47,778 nt of DNA. It comes from JAGDYD01 sp046536675 (GTDB lineage Archaea; Micrarchaeota; Micrarchaeia; Micrarchaeales; CABMGC01). The notes under the pieces are model-generated. The model did not search any database and was not told where the DNA came from. It worked only from the letters and a program-made list of their open reading frames with translations. Shown piece after piece: positions 31,865-40,719 of the stretch (its first letter is position 1; each line of letters begins with the position of its first letter). The DNA lies in contig JAWDMK010000004.1 of the NCBI GenBank assembly GCA_046536675.1, positions 1 to 47,778 on the forward strand, in the 5' to 3' direction. Made by a program: the position numbers and the translations under genes.

Positions 31865-31870
31865 TTTTTT
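31865..31870 (+). terminator. T-tract after tRNA-Ala
   Basis: TTTTTT lies 13 bases after the tRNA end, a likely oligo-T termination signal upstream of the sod promoter. Confidence 0.45.
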
Positions 31871-31901
31871 GCACAGATTTTTAAGATAAATTTTTATAAC
31901 C

Positions 31902-31918
31902 TTATAACAAAGTTATAA
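31902..31918. promoter_or_regulatory. Inverted repeat upstream of superoxide dismutase
   Basis: TTATAAC and GTTATAA form a perfect seven-base inverted repeat with a three-base spacer. It lies between a TATA-like box (TTTTTATAA, 31891-31899) and the sod start at 31929, overlapping the probable transcription start. This is where an archaeal repressor would bind; the sequence is A+T-rich, so it may also be just promoter composition. Confidence 0.5.
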
Positions 31919-31928
31919 ATGTGATATC

Positions 31929-32552
31929 ATGGAAAAGGACTACGAGTTAAAGAAATATGAATTGCCTAGTTTGCCATACAATTTGGATGCTCTTGAGCCA
32001 TATATAAGCAAAGATATCATGGATGTGCATTATAATGGCCACCATAAGGCATATGTGAATGGAGCTAATGCAACTATAGATAAGATAAATCAGATTACAA
32101 AAGGCGATGTTAAAGGCTATGACCTTGCAGGAGTGATAAGGAATTTAGTCTTCAACGTAAACGGGCACAAGTTGCACAGCATATTCTGGAGAGCCATGGC
32201 ACCCAATGGCAAGGGAGGCGGCAAGCCGGGCGGAGTGTTAGAAGATCTCATAAACAAGCAGTATGGAAGCTTTGACGTATTTAAGCAGTTGTTTACAGAT
32301 TCAATGAAATCACTTACGGGCACAGGATGGACTGTTCTTCTTTTTGACAAAGAGACAAACAGACTTGAGATCTCTACTATAGAGAATCATTTTATAAACC
32401 ACATCGCTGAGCTACCGATTGTGCAGATTGTGGATGAATTCGAACATGCATATTATCTACAATACAAGAACAACAGAAATGCATACATAGATGCATGGTG
32501 GAACGTTGCTAATTGGGAATTCGCTAACGAAGTGCTAGAAAAGAATCTCTGA
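31929..32552 (+). CDS. sod: Iron/manganese superoxide dismutase
   Basis: It converts superoxide to oxygen and hydrogen peroxide. The 207 residues have the four metal ligands: His34 (VHYNGHH), His83 (LHSIFW), Asp169 and His173 (VDEFEHAYYLQY). The usual DxWEH motif reads DEFEH, with Phe for Trp. No signal peptide is seen, so it is cytoplasmic. Iron or manganese use cannot be read from the sequence with confidence. GTGAT lies three bases before the ATG. The gene has its own promoter and a strong T-rich end, so it is likely a single-gene unit. Confidence 0.95.
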   Translation: MEKDYELKKYELPSLPYNLDALEPYISKDIMDVHYNGHHKAYVNGANATIDKINQITKGDVKGYDLAGVIRNLVFNVNGHKLHSIFWRAMAPNGKGGGKPGGVLEDLINKQYGSFDVFKQLFTDSMKSLTGTGWTVLLFDKETNRLEISTIENHFINHIAELPIVQIVDEFEHAYYLQYKNNRNAYIDAWWNVANWEFANEVLEKNL

Positions 32553-32575
32553 TTTTTAATTCTTTTTTATTTTTG
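32553..32575 (+). terminator. T-rich tract after sod
   Basis: Three T runs in succession directly after the stop codon fit an archaeal oligo-T terminator before the next promoter. Confidence 0.45.
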
Positions 32576-32621
32576 CCTGTTTTAATCTGTTTTAAATATC
32601 TTATATTGCATATTAATATTG

Positions 32622-33665
32622 ATGGAAAAAGAAGGCGTGCTTTATCGTGCTCATCCAAATGGAAGAGCAATATGCAATCTTTGTGCAAGGAGATGCAATA
32701 TTCCTGAAGGGGGCATAGGCTTTTGCGGGGTAAGAAAGAATATTGGAGGAAAGATATACTCTACTATTTATGGCAAGATTGCAGCACTTAATATAGACCC
32801 GATAGAGAAAAAGCCACTCTTTCACTTTAAGCCAGGAGCAAGCATGCTGAGCGTAGGCACAGTAGGCTGTAATTTTAACTGCCTTTATTGCCAAAACTGG
32901 GACATAAGCCATGTGCATGAGCATTTTGGTGAAGAGATAATGCCTGATAAGCTTGTAGAGCTGGGCTTGAAATATGAGGTTGATGGTATAACATATACTT
33001 ACAACGAGCCCACTATATTTATGGAGTATGCAATTGATGCAGCAAAAGAAGCAAGGAAGCACAAGCTCTTCAACACATTTGTCACAAATGGCTATATGAC
33101 CCCGGAGGCTGCTGAGCTTGCATCAAATTATATAGATGCGATGACTGTAGATTTCAAAGGCAATGCAAATACAGAATTTGCAAGAAAATATATCACCATA
33201 TTCTCAGAAGATCCGATTTTTGAAACGCTCAAGGTATTAAAAGAAAAGAAAGTATTCATAGAGATAACAGATCTCGTTGTTCCAAAGGTTGGAGAGTCGC
33301 TAGATGATGCAAAAAAACTTATTGAATGGATAAGAGATAATTTAGGCGATGAAACACCAATACATTTCCTTAGGTTTCACCCAGATTATAAAATGATGAA
33401 TATTCCAGCAACGCCTGTTGAAACACTTGAAAAGCATTATAAACTTGCAAAAGAGCTTGGCATGAAATATGTTTATTTAGGCAATGTGCCAGGGCATAAG
33501 TATGAGAATACATATTGCCCAAAGTGTGGCACGCTCTTGATAAAGAGGTTTATATTTGATATACTAGAATATAACGTTACAAATGACCTTAGATGCCCGA
33601 AATGCGGAACTAAGATAAATATAGCTGTTAAGCCAGATATAACTAACAAACATTATATTAGGTGA
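32622..33665 (+). CDS. AmmeMemoRadiSam-type radical SAM protein
   Basis: The 347-residue protein carries the radical S-adenosylmethionine cluster motif CNFNCLYCQNW (near residue 87), preceded by a Cys-rich opening (CNLCARRC ... GFCGVRKN, residues ~18-38). The C-terminus has a zinc ribbon (CPKCGT ... CPKCGT). The order matches the AmrS family, related to pyruvate formate-lyase activating enzymes, which is encoded with AMMECR1 and often MEMO. The AMMECR1 gene indeed follows after four bases. The substrate is unknown. ATG 32622 is preceded by a possible TTG at 32619. A TATA-like TTTTAAATAT lies about 30 bases upstream. Confidence 0.9.
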   Translation: MEKEGVLYRAHPNGRAICNLCARRCNIPEGGIGFCGVRKNIGGKIYSTIYGKIAALNIDPIEKKPLFHFKPGASMLSVGTVGCNFNCLYCQNWDISHVHEHFGEEIMPDKLVELGLKYEVDGITYTYNEPTIFMEYAIDAAKEARKHKLFNTFVTNGYMTPEAAELASNYIDAMTVDFKGNANTEFARKYITIFSEDPIFETLKVLKEKKVFIEITDLVVPKVGESLDDAKKLIEWIRDNLGDETPIHFLRFHPDYKMMNIPATPVETLEKHYKLAKELGMKYVYLGNVPGHKYENTYCPKCGTLLIKRFIFDILEYNVTNDLRCPKCGTKINIAVKPDITNKHYIR

Positions 33666-33669
33666 GAAT

Positions 33670-34284
33670 TTGAAAACTTATACATTAAAAGAGGGGGAGA
33701 AGCTCGTAAAGGCTGCAAGGAATGCTATAGAGCTTTATATAAGGTCACCAAGGTTTGAAAAGAGTATGATAGAAAATACACTTTCAGAATTCAACGAAAA
33801 AGCGGGTGTTTTCGTAACAATAAATCATTATCCAACAATGACTTTGCGTGGCTGTATAGGCTACCCTAGAGCAATTGGGCCCGTGAAAAGATTGCTTGTA
33901 GATGCAGCTATAGCCGCAGCGACAGAAGACCCAAGATTTATGCCGCTCTCTGTTGAGGAGCTCAATGATGTTATAATAGAGGTAAGTATATTGAGCGAGC
34001 CGCAGCAGATAAAAGGAACTCCAGAAGAAATTAAGAAGGAGATAAAGATAGGAAGAGACGGGCTTATAATAGAATATGGTTATTATAGTGGACTTCTCCT
34101 CCCAATAGTTGCTGTAGAAGAGAAATGGAATGTTGAGGAATTCCTTGAAAATGTGTGCATTAAGGCAGGACTTCACCCAAACATGTGGAAAAGGAGCGAT
34201 ATAGTGCTTTATAAATTCCAGACACAGGTATTTAGGGAAGAGGAGCCAAACGGAAAGGTTGTCGAGATAAAAATGGAAAGATGA
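33670..34284 (+). CDS. AMMECR1 domain protein
   Basis: The 204-residue protein has the invariant LRGCIGYP motif near residue 58, followed by AAIAAATEDPRFMPL and ending near PNMWKRSDIVLYKFQTQVF, characteristic of AMMECR1. The family is found in all three domains of life, is named after a human deletion syndrome gene, and has an unclear activity; its conserved Cys suggests catalysis or metal binding. It lies four bases after the radical SAM gene and one base before the DNA polymerase IV gene. TTG at 33670 is the start, fixed by GGTGAG three bases upstream. MEMO is not in the window. Confidence 0.92.
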   Translation: MKTYTLKEGEKLVKAARNAIELYIRSPRFEKSMIENTLSEFNEKAGVFVTINHYPTMTLRGCIGYPRAIGPVKRLLVDAAIAAATEDPRFMPLSVEELNDVIIEVSILSEPQQIKGTPEEIKKEIKIGRDGLIIEYGYYSGLLLPIVAVEEKWNVEEFLENVCIKAGLHPNMWKRSDIVLYKFQTQVFREEEPNGKVVEIKMER

Positions 34285-34285
34285 G

Positions 34286-35353
34286 ATGAGGGTTGTCCTA
34301 CTTGTAGACATGGACTATTTCTTTGCCGCTTGTGAAGAGGTTAGAAATCCAAGCATAAAGGACAAGCCTGTGGTTGTTGGGGCAGACCCAAAGAACGGCT
34401 ACGGCAGGGGCGTTGTAAGCACATGCAATTATATAGCGAGGAGTTATGGAATAAGAAGTGGTATGCCAATATCTGTTGCTTATAGACTAAAGAGCGATGC
34501 AATCTTTTTGCGTGTAGATGAACCTTATTATGAGAGCGTATCAGCAAAGATAATGGCATTGCTAAGGAATTTTGCAGATAAATTCGAGCAGGTGAGCATC
34601 GATGAAGCTTTTCTCGACATATCGAATAGAGTAAAGAACTATGAAGAAGCGTATGAATATGCTAAGAAGATAAAAGATTCTATTTATGCAAACTTTAGCT
34701 TACCATGCTCAATAGGTATAGGCCCGAACAAGCTGATAGCTAAGATGGCTTGCGAGGCTGCAAAGCCCAATGGAATAAAACTTGTGCGCGAAGAAGAGGC
34801 CAAAAAGTTTCTCGAACCTTTGCAATTAGAAAAGCTTTATGGCGTGGGCAAGAAAAGCGCTGAAAGGCTCAAGGAGCTTGGCTTCAAAACGATAGGTGAT
34901 ATTGCAAAGGCAAACAAGCAGCTTCTCATAAATGAGTTTGGCTCGTTTGGCTTAGAGATTTATGAGCATGCAAATGGGATCGATAACGAAGAGGTTTTTG
35001 AAGAGACTGAGATTAAATCGATAGGAAGGGAGCACACGTTTGAGCATGATACAGATGAGAGCGAAAAAATAAAAAATGAAATATTAAGCTTAGCGGATGA
35101 GGTCGCAAATGAGGTAAATAAGGCGGGCTTTTACTTTAAGACAGTTACGCTAAAGATAAGGTATGAAGGCTTTGATGAGCATCTGCATACAGATAGCTTA
35201 GGTTATTATACGCAAGATGTAGAGAGGCTAAAAAGAATAGCGATAATGCTTTTCGAGAAAAACAATACTGGTGAGAAGGTAAGAAAGATAGGCTTAAGAG
35301 TATCGAACCTGATAAAAGGAAGAGGCCAGAAGAAGATAAATGAATATTTCTAG
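34286..35353 (+). CDS. dpo4: DNA polymerase IV (Y-family translesion polymerase, Dpo4-like)
   Basis: This polymerase copies past damaged bases. The 355 residues show the catalytic carboxylates Asp8 (LVDMDYFF) and Asp106/Glu107 (VSIDEAFLD), steric gate Phe12, a palm with SIGIGPNKLIAKMA, helix-hairpin-helix LYGVGKKSAERLKELG near residues 190-206, and the little finger to the end. It ends in QKKINEYF, a PCNA-interacting peptide. The start is ATG 34286, one base after the AMMECR1 stop, and the 3' end overlaps the convergent thioredoxin reductase gene by four bases. It probably shares a message with the AMMECR1/radical SAM pair. Confidence 0.95.
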   Translation: MRVVLLVDMDYFFAACEEVRNPSIKDKPVVVGADPKNGYGRGVVSTCNYIARSYGIRSGMPISVAYRLKSDAIFLRVDEPYYESVSAKIMALLRNFADKFEQVSIDEAFLDISNRVKNYEEAYEYAKKIKDSIYANFSLPCSIGIGPNKLIAKMACEAAKPNGIKLVREEEAKKFLEPLQLEKLYGVGKKSAERLKELGFKTIGDIAKANKQLLINEFGSFGLEIYEHANGIDNEEVFEETEIKSIGREHTFEHDTDESEKIKNEILSLADEVANEVNKAGFYFKTVTLKIRYEGFDEHLHTDSLGYYTQDVERLKRIAIMLFEKNNTGEKVRKIGLRVSNLIKGRGQKKINEYF

Positions 35354-36282
35354 CTTTTTGAACTTCCATATTTTATCTTGCTAAGATATTCCCTTACCCT
35401 TAATGCAGCCATAACGCCTGTGCCGGCTGCTGTTATAGCCTGCTGATAGAAATGGTCTGCAACATCGCCAGCAGCAAATACACCTTCGATATTTGTAAAG
35501 ACAATATCATGCGTTATAATGTAGCCGCGTTCATCTAACTGTATCTGACCTTCGAAAGGTTTTGTGTTTGGCTGATTTCCTATAGCTACAAAAACGCCGT
35601 CTATAGGCATCTCCGTTACTTCGTTTGTTACCAAGTTTCTTAGCTTTACCCCATTTACCTTTACGTCTCCCTTAATCTCTTCAACAACAGTATTCCATAT
35701 AAATTTAATCTTAGGATTAGAAAAGGCCCTCTCTTGCATTATCTTGCTAGCCCTAAGCTGATCCCTTCTGTGCACAACTGTAACACTGTTTGCAAACCTT
35801 GTAAGGAATAGAGCATCCTCAAGTGCGGTATCTCCGCCACCAACCACTATTACGTTCTTTCCTTTGAAGAAAGCACCGTCGCATGTTGCACAGCTTGAGA
35901 CACCTCTGCCAATAAATTTCTTCTCAGATTCTAAGCCGAGCCATTTTGCAGACGCACCTGTTGCTATTATTATCGAATTAGCTTCATATTCGTCGCTTCC
36001 AACCCATACTTTAAAAGGCCTCGATGAGAAGTCAACCTTAGTTACATCGCCATCTACAAACCTTGCTCCAAACCTCTCTGCCTGTTTTCGCATTAGATCT
36101 ATAAGCTCAGAACCCTCAACACCATCTGGGAATCCTGGGAAGTTCTCAACTGTTGTTGTAAGCAGAAGCTGTCCACCTGCAGTTGTTCCTGTTATTACTA
36201 GAGGTTTAATATCATCTCTTCCAGCATAGATAGCTGCGCTAAGGCCGGCTGGACCTGAACCAATTATTATTAAGTCTTCCAA
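35350..36282 (-). CDS. trxB: Thioredoxin reductase
   Basis: The enzyme passes electrons from NAD(P)H through FAD to thioredoxin or a similar disulfide protein. The 310 residues begin DLIIIGSGPAGL, the FAD fold, with GTTAGGQL and ENFPGFP next. The redox pair is Cys131/Cys134 in SSCATCDG, followed by VVGGGDTALED and HRRDQLRASK, which favours NADPH. The final FAD motif is GVFAAGDV. The TTG start at 36282 is placed by GGTGAT at 36287-36292; a TTG at 36294 would add four residues. It is convergent with DNA polymerase IV. Confidence 0.95.
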   Translation of the reverse strand: MEDLIIIGSGPAGLSAAIYAGRDDIKPLVITGTTAGGQLLLTTTVENFPGFPDGVEGSELIDLMRKQAERFGARFVDGDVTKVDFSSRPFKVWVGSDEYEANSIIIATGASAKWLGLESEKKFIGRGVSSCATCDGAFFKGKNVIVVGGGDTALEDALFLTRFANSVTVVHRRDQLRASKIMQERAFSNPKIKFIWNTVVEEIKGDVKVNGVKLRNLVTNEVTEMPIDGVFVAIGNQPNTKPFEGQIQLDERGYIITHDIVFTNIEGVFAAGDVADHFYQQAITAAGTGVMAALRVREYLSKIKYGSSKS

Positions 36283-36286
36283 ATAG

Positions 36287-36292
36287 ATCACC
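36287..36292 (-). promoter_or_regulatory. Ribosome-binding site GGTGAT of trxB
   Basis: Read on the minus strand it lies four bases before TTG 36282 and overlaps the next upstream possible starts, so it decides the start. Confidence 0.6.
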
Positions 36293-36401
36293 AAATAGAA
36301 AATAGGCGGAATATAATATTTATAATTTACTTCATTTAGATCAAAGCCGAATTTTGAAAAATTATTTAAAGCTCATCCTCCAAATAAGATTAGGCGACCT
36401 T

Positions 36402-37364
36402 ATGTATCTGAACCTTCCTGAGGGAAAGATAGCTTTAGATACTAGTGACAAAAATGCTGATCTAAATTTTATCTCGCATGCACACGCAGACCACATAAGG
36501 GGTGCAAAGAAAAATACCAATGCTATAGCAAGCGATGAAACACATGAATTAATAAAGGTTAGGAATGGTATAGAGCTTAATATTAAATCGATTCCAAGCA
36601 GCTTTAAGCTCCTCGATGCGGGGCACATACTCGGCTCAAAGCAGCTTTTCATAGAATCCTCACTAGGCTACTCTCTTCTTTATACAGGCGATTACCAATT
36701 GCAAGAGTCATGCGTTGCAAAAAAGATAGAGGCTAAAGAGGCAGACATACTAATAATAGATTCGACATACCCATATCTCAATGTAAAATTTGATGAGAGA
36801 AGCGAAGTAGAGGATACGATAAGGAAGTATGTATTAATGAAACTAGAAAAAGGTATTGTGTTGTTTGGAGCTTATCCTCTTGGCAAGGCGCAGGAGCTTA
36901 TAAAAATATTGAATAATGCAAGCATAATTCCTGTAGTCGATAAAAGAATAAGCAAGATAAATAAGGTTTACAACAGTTTTGGCATCAGCCTTGAATATGC
37001 GTCGATATATGATGACGAAGAGAGATTCAACAAAATAGTAAAGCACAACTTTGTTGGGATAGTAAGCTTAAAAGATTTAAGAGAACTTGCCGAAAAGATG
37101 AGCATCGCTTATAATAAAAAAGTCTTTACGGGAGTGGCTACGGGATTTGCAAAGCTCTTTAGATTTAATACTGATGTTCAATTCCCGCTCAGCGACCATG
37201 CTGATATATACCAGGCTGCAAGCTATATTGATTTAGTAGGGGCAAAGGTTGTATATACATATGGAAGCAACCCAAAGCTAATGGCAAGCAACTTAAAGAA
37301 GCTTGGCTACGAAGCAATGCCGTTTAGCGAGGCAAAGGAGCTAGCTGTAGAAATAGCGCACTAA
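36402..37364 (+). CDS. MBL-fold RNA-processing nuclease-like protein
   Basis: The 320-residue protein has the metallo-beta-lactamase signature HAHADH near residue 25-30, then AGHILGSKQL, YTGDYQL and a late SDHADI, the ligand order of the exonuclease group related to YSH1/RNase J. It is shorter than full beta-CASP enzymes, although a SDHAD motif is present; the middle (about 140-260) may hold a reduced insert domain. It likely cuts or trims RNA, but substrate and polarity are unknown. ATG 36402 is preferred because GGCGAC lies three bases upstream, and a TATA-like box (AAATTATTTAAA, about 36358-36369) fits. It overlaps secY by four bases in convergent orientation. Confidence 0.83.
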   Translation: MYLNLPEGKIALDTSDKNADLNFISHAHADHIRGAKKNTNAIASDETHELIKVRNGIELNIKSIPSSFKLLDAGHILGSKQLFIESSLGYSLLYTGDYQLQESCVAKKIEAKEADILIIDSTYPYLNVKFDERSEVEDTIRKYVLMKLEKGIVLFGAYPLGKAQELIKILNNASIIPVVDKRISKINKVYNSFGISLEYASIYDDEERFNKIVKHNFVGIVSLKDLRELAEKMSIAYNKKVFTGVATGFAKLFRFNTDVQFPLSDHADIYQAASYIDLVGAKVVYTYGSNPKLMASNLKKLGYEAMPFSEAKELAVEIAH

Positions 37365-38815
37365 GAGAGCAACTTCTCCAATGCAGGGTAGCCTTCAAGC
37401 ATATGCTGCTGCTCAATCTGCTGGTATGTCATATACATTATGCCCACTGTAAGCAAAATCCCCATGCCCGTACCAACAGCACCTGTAAGGGTTGCAAGTG
37501 CAGCAAGAAGGCCCACAATTATACTGCCTATAACGGTTATGGTAGGAATGTATTTGTTTAGTATGCTTTCTATTATTCTTGGATCTCTTCTAAAACCAGG
37601 TATCTGCCAGCCGACATTTTGAAGCTGCTCAGCAACATTCTTAGGGCTCTGGCCCGTCATCTCCACCCAGAATTTGACGAATACTATGCATAGGAGCACA
37701 AGTACTACAGTATATACAATTACATGCACCCACTCAGGCACAAAAATGTAGCCACCCCATGGAAGGAATAGCTGTGATTGATAGTTGATCAGTGCTGCAA
37801 AGTATGTTGCATAGCTACCTATTCCACCATATTGTGTAGCATAAGGAAGTGGGAATGTAGGCGAGATCAAGTAAATAAGTCCACCAGTAAGTTGAACGCT
37901 ACCTGTGGCTGAAGGAGAATATAATGCAATGAATTTTGCAAGATTTGCCAAGCTTCCGCTAACACCAGCAAGAAATCTAAACCATACATCAAGGCTCAGT
38001 ATGAATGATGTTGCAAGTATAACAGGCAGAACGCTTACATAGAGAAGAGGTATAGGTAGTCTGCCCCCAACACCCCTAAACTGGCTAAAAGCAAGTGGGA
38101 GCTCAACCTTCATATCATAAACATATACACTGATTAAGAATACAATTAATGCAAAGAATAATGGGCCAAAAGCCATTATAGCATTTGGTATCGCTGCTGC
38201 TCCGCCGCTTGATATTGCGCTTACTGATTCAGGTATTATTATAGATATTGTTCCAGCTATTATTGAGTATGCAACACCGCCTGCTATGAAGAGGTTTATG
38301 CCAGAGGTTATACCATACTTTGTCATCATCTCGTCGAGGAATATTACAAAGATTGCGCCAAGAGCAAGCTGCAAAACAACAATGCTAAAGAATGAATTGT
38401 TTATTATAGGTACGTAGCCTGTAGCCGCGAAGATGTATGCTTCTATGATCGCTATTATTATTGCTGTAAGCTTCTGTATACCTTGGAACCTACCCTTCTG
38501 CTCAGGATTATTTATGTCAAGTTTTATTAAGCCAGCACCCATAAGAAGCTGAAGCAATATGCTTGCAAGAACTATCGGCCCTATGCCTACTGTTATAAGG
38601 CTGCCAATCCTAGCCGCAAAGATTATACTTATAAGCTGATATACACCGCTTGTCACTGTTACTAAGTTAACACCATAAGCGGGTATGCTAAACATTAGAA
38701 AATATACTGTCATTATCAAGGCAGTCCACTTAAGCTTTTCTTTGAAGCCGCGAGGACCCTCTGGCTTCTTAATAGAAGGAACAAACTTAAGTATCGGATC
38801 TAGTTTCTCAAGCAT
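37361..38815 (-). CDS. secY: Protein translocase subunit SecY
   Basis: SecY forms the protein-conducting channel in the membrane. The 484 residues have about ten hydrophobic segments, and the N-terminal amphipathic helix with KLDPILKFVPSIKKPEGP is typical of archaeal SecY. The second segment and plug region follow around YGVNLVTV, and cytoplasmic loop motifs QLLMGAGLIKLD, FRGVGGRLPIPLLYVS and GQSPKNVAEQL match the family. It is a single gene here, outside the ribosomal protein operon where it is often found. GTGAG precedes the ATG by five bases. The neighbouring MBL-fold gene is convergent. Confidence 0.94.
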   Translation of the reverse strand: MLEKLDPILKFVPSIKKPEGPRGFKEKLKWTALIMTVYFLMFSIPAYGVNLVTVTSGVYQLISIIFAARIGSLITVGIGPIVLASILLQLLMGAGLIKLDINNPEQKGRFQGIQKLTAIIIAIIEAYIFAATGYVPIINNSFFSIVVLQLALGAIFVIFLDEMMTKYGITSGINLFIAGGVAYSIIAGTISIIIPESVSAISSGGAAAIPNAIMAFGPLFFALIVFLISVYVYDMKVELPLAFSQFRGVGGRLPIPLLYVSVLPVILATSFILSLDVWFRFLAGVSGSLANLAKFIALYSPSATGSVQLTGGLIYLISPTFPLPYATQYGGIGSYATYFAALINYQSQLFLPWGGYIFVPEWVHVIVYTVVLVLLCIVFVKFWVEMTGQSPKNVAEQLQNVGWQIPGFRRDPRIIESILNKYIPTITVIGSIIVGLLAALATLTGAVGTGMGILLTVGIMYMTYQQIEQQHMLEGYPALEKLLS

Positions 38816-38922
38816 AAAGACTCACGGTTAATAGATTGTATTTTTATATTAAAACAATTTATTTTATAAGCTTTCCTTTGGCTGCTATAGAAAAAAGATT
38901 AGCCAGAGCTTTGCTATATATG

Positions 38923-39915
38923 CTATGCCTGTGGCTTTATATAAACCTTGTATGCATTTCCTGAAAGACTTTCCTTTATTTCAACACCTTTGTTATACAC
39001 GCTCTTCGCCAATCCAGCAAAGAACGCTGCGGATAGATCAACAAATCCCTTCATAGAATTAGTTGGAGCGTAGCTGAGCAATATTCCATTTCCTCTTTTG
39101 CGTGCAATAACACCAAATTTCTCTGCTATCTTATTTATGTTTGGATTTGATTTACCCAAAAAAGAGCCTGCAGCGTAGAAAAGCTTTGAGATCTCGCTCT
39201 TTACCGGTTCCTTCATTAACGGAAGAAGTGAAAAAAGCATATATTCTTGAGAAAGCTTTGAATCACTCTTTGATAGCACCTGCGCAAGGTTCTCAACAAC
39301 GTTCTCATCGTAATCTTCTTCTATCTTCACGCTTGCTATAGGCTCTGCAACAAATTCGCAAACATCGGCACCGTTAAATGCACATCTCCTCTCATTTACA
39401 TGTATTATCTTGCCAGATGCAGCACTCATATAGCCTGCTATTATGCCTGACTCGAAGATATGCACCTCTTTACCTATGTTATAGCTACTCTCCGGCTTTA
39501 CTTTTATTATAGCCTTGTCTTCAAAAGGATAATAAAGTATATTCTTGAATCCAGCAGCCTGTAGCACATCAACGAGCTTGCCTATACTCTTGTCTGATTT
39601 CTCATAAAGAGCTTTTCCAAATGAGAAGCCGGAATTGTATGCAAGCTGCCTGAGCGTGGGTGTTGCATTGTATAATATATCTTGTATCGCTGGTGCATTT
39701 ACAAAAGCAATCTTATTGTTCGCAATCCTCTCTTCCAATAGCTCTTGAAAACTTCTTGGCAGTTCTCTTTTCTCCTCTCTTTTAAATATTTTTTTCGCAA
39801 GCCTTGTTTTCTTTTTGCCCTTTATTACTTTTTTATTTTTTACTCTTCCCAACTTGTTTGACTTTTTTTTCACATTGGTTCTCACACCATTGGTCGCCTT
39901 TCTCTTTCTAACCAT
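38923..39915 (-). CDS. V4R-domain protein with basic N-terminal tail
   Basis: The 330-residue protein starts with about 48 Lys/Arg-rich residues, then a V4R (4-vinyl reductase-type) domain: ALYEKSDKSIGKLVDVLQAAG, ESGIIAGYMSAASGKIIHVN and the metal/ligand motif ERRCAFNGADVCEF with Cys178 and Cys186. The second half (about 235-330) looks like a degenerate copy without the cysteines. V4R domains bind small hydrophobic ligands or form sensory modules. The basic tail suggests nucleic acid contact, so a sensor or DNA-associated regulator is possible; this is inference. GGCGAG lies three bases before the ATG. Confidence 0.72.
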   Translation of the reverse strand: MVRKRKATNGVRTNVKKKSNKLGRVKNKKVIKGKKKTRLAKKIFKREEKRELPRSFQELLEERIANNKIAFVNAPAIQDILYNATPTLRQLAYNSGFSFGKALYEKSDKSIGKLVDVLQAAGFKNILYYPFEDKAIIKVKPESSYNIGKEVHIFESGIIAGYMSAASGKIIHVNERRCAFNGADVCEFVAEPIASVKIEEDYDENVVENLAQVLSKSDSKLSQEYMLFSLLPLMKEPVKSEISKLFYAAGSFLGKSNPNINKIAEKFGVIARKRGNGILLSYAPTNSMKGFVDLSAAFFAGLAKSVYNKGVEIKESLSGNAYKVYIKPQA

Positions 39916-40059
39916 ACGCTCGCCTCGGTACCGGGTTCAATAATATAGCTCTAGAAAAAAAGATAAAGTTATCTTTTTATTTTAAGACGAATTTTCTTGC
40001 ATAAGTTTATTATTTTTTAATGCAAATATAATATAAAAAGTGACCAAAAGTGTAAAGAA

Positions 40060-40719
40060 ATGGAAGAATACATTGTTATAGAGCATCGCCAAAAGAGCAA
40101 TAATGATGCCCCAAATGGTGAAGGAAGCAGCAATCAAAAAGTTTTTATTATAAAGGCGGTAAACTCAAAGTTGCCTTCACTTGTTGTATTCGCTTCTCCT
40201 ACAGACTTGCAGTTTGGGACGAAGATTAATGTTGATGATAAGAAAGTGTATTTAGAAGACAAGCAGATAGGCGAGGTTTCAAGCATGCTGAGCAGCAACG
40301 ATGTTGTTGTAAATACAGACTATGATATAAAATATACAGGAGGCTACTCAAAAGATGGAAAAATTATCTACCTAGACAAGGATCTTCCAAAGAGCATCAA
40401 GATTAATGACAAAGATGTAGACCTTGTCCAAAGCATAGGCCTGCACCACGAGCTTCCTGAAAAGTGGCTTATTGATGATGCATACGATTACCAGTATGCG
40501 CATCTTATAGCAACAGGCATTGAAAAGGATTACATAACATCGCTTGGCATAAAATGGGAAGACTACGATGCTGAGCTTGGCAAGCTGCTTAGGCAGATTT
40601 ATAATAAAAAGCCAAAGAAGAGTCCGAAGAACCTTGACCTTTCGCCATATATAGCAACAAACGATCAGGAAGCGCTTAAAGAGATAAGAGAAAGCATGGA
40701 ACTTGACCAGACTAGCTAG
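40060..40719 (+). CDS. Protein with a zincin-like HHELPEK motif, possibly phage-type
   Basis: The 219-residue protein has an N-terminal beta-rich part (1-100), then GGYSKDGKIIYLDKDLPK, followed by GLHHELPEKWLIDDAY and AHLIATGIEKDYI. From memory, bacterial and phage proteins of unknown function share the block order 'GYSxDGxxxYID-DLP / HExxEK / AHxxA'. The HE and later H/E residues could bind a metal, but a full HExxH site is missing. No signal peptide or membrane segment is seen. No other phage gene lies near, so a transferred single gene is only a suggestion. Function is unknown. Confidence 0.6.
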   Translation: MEEYIVIEHRQKSNNDAPNGEGSSNQKVFIIKAVNSKLPSLVVFASPTDLQFGTKINVDDKKVYLEDKQIGEVSSMLSSNDVVVNTDYDIKYTGGYSKDGKIIYLDKDLPKSIKINDKDVDLVQSIGLHHELPEKWLIDDAYDYQYAHLIATGIEKDYITSLGIKWEDYDAELGKLLRQIYNKKPKKSPKNLDLSPYIATNDQEALKEIRESMELDQTS

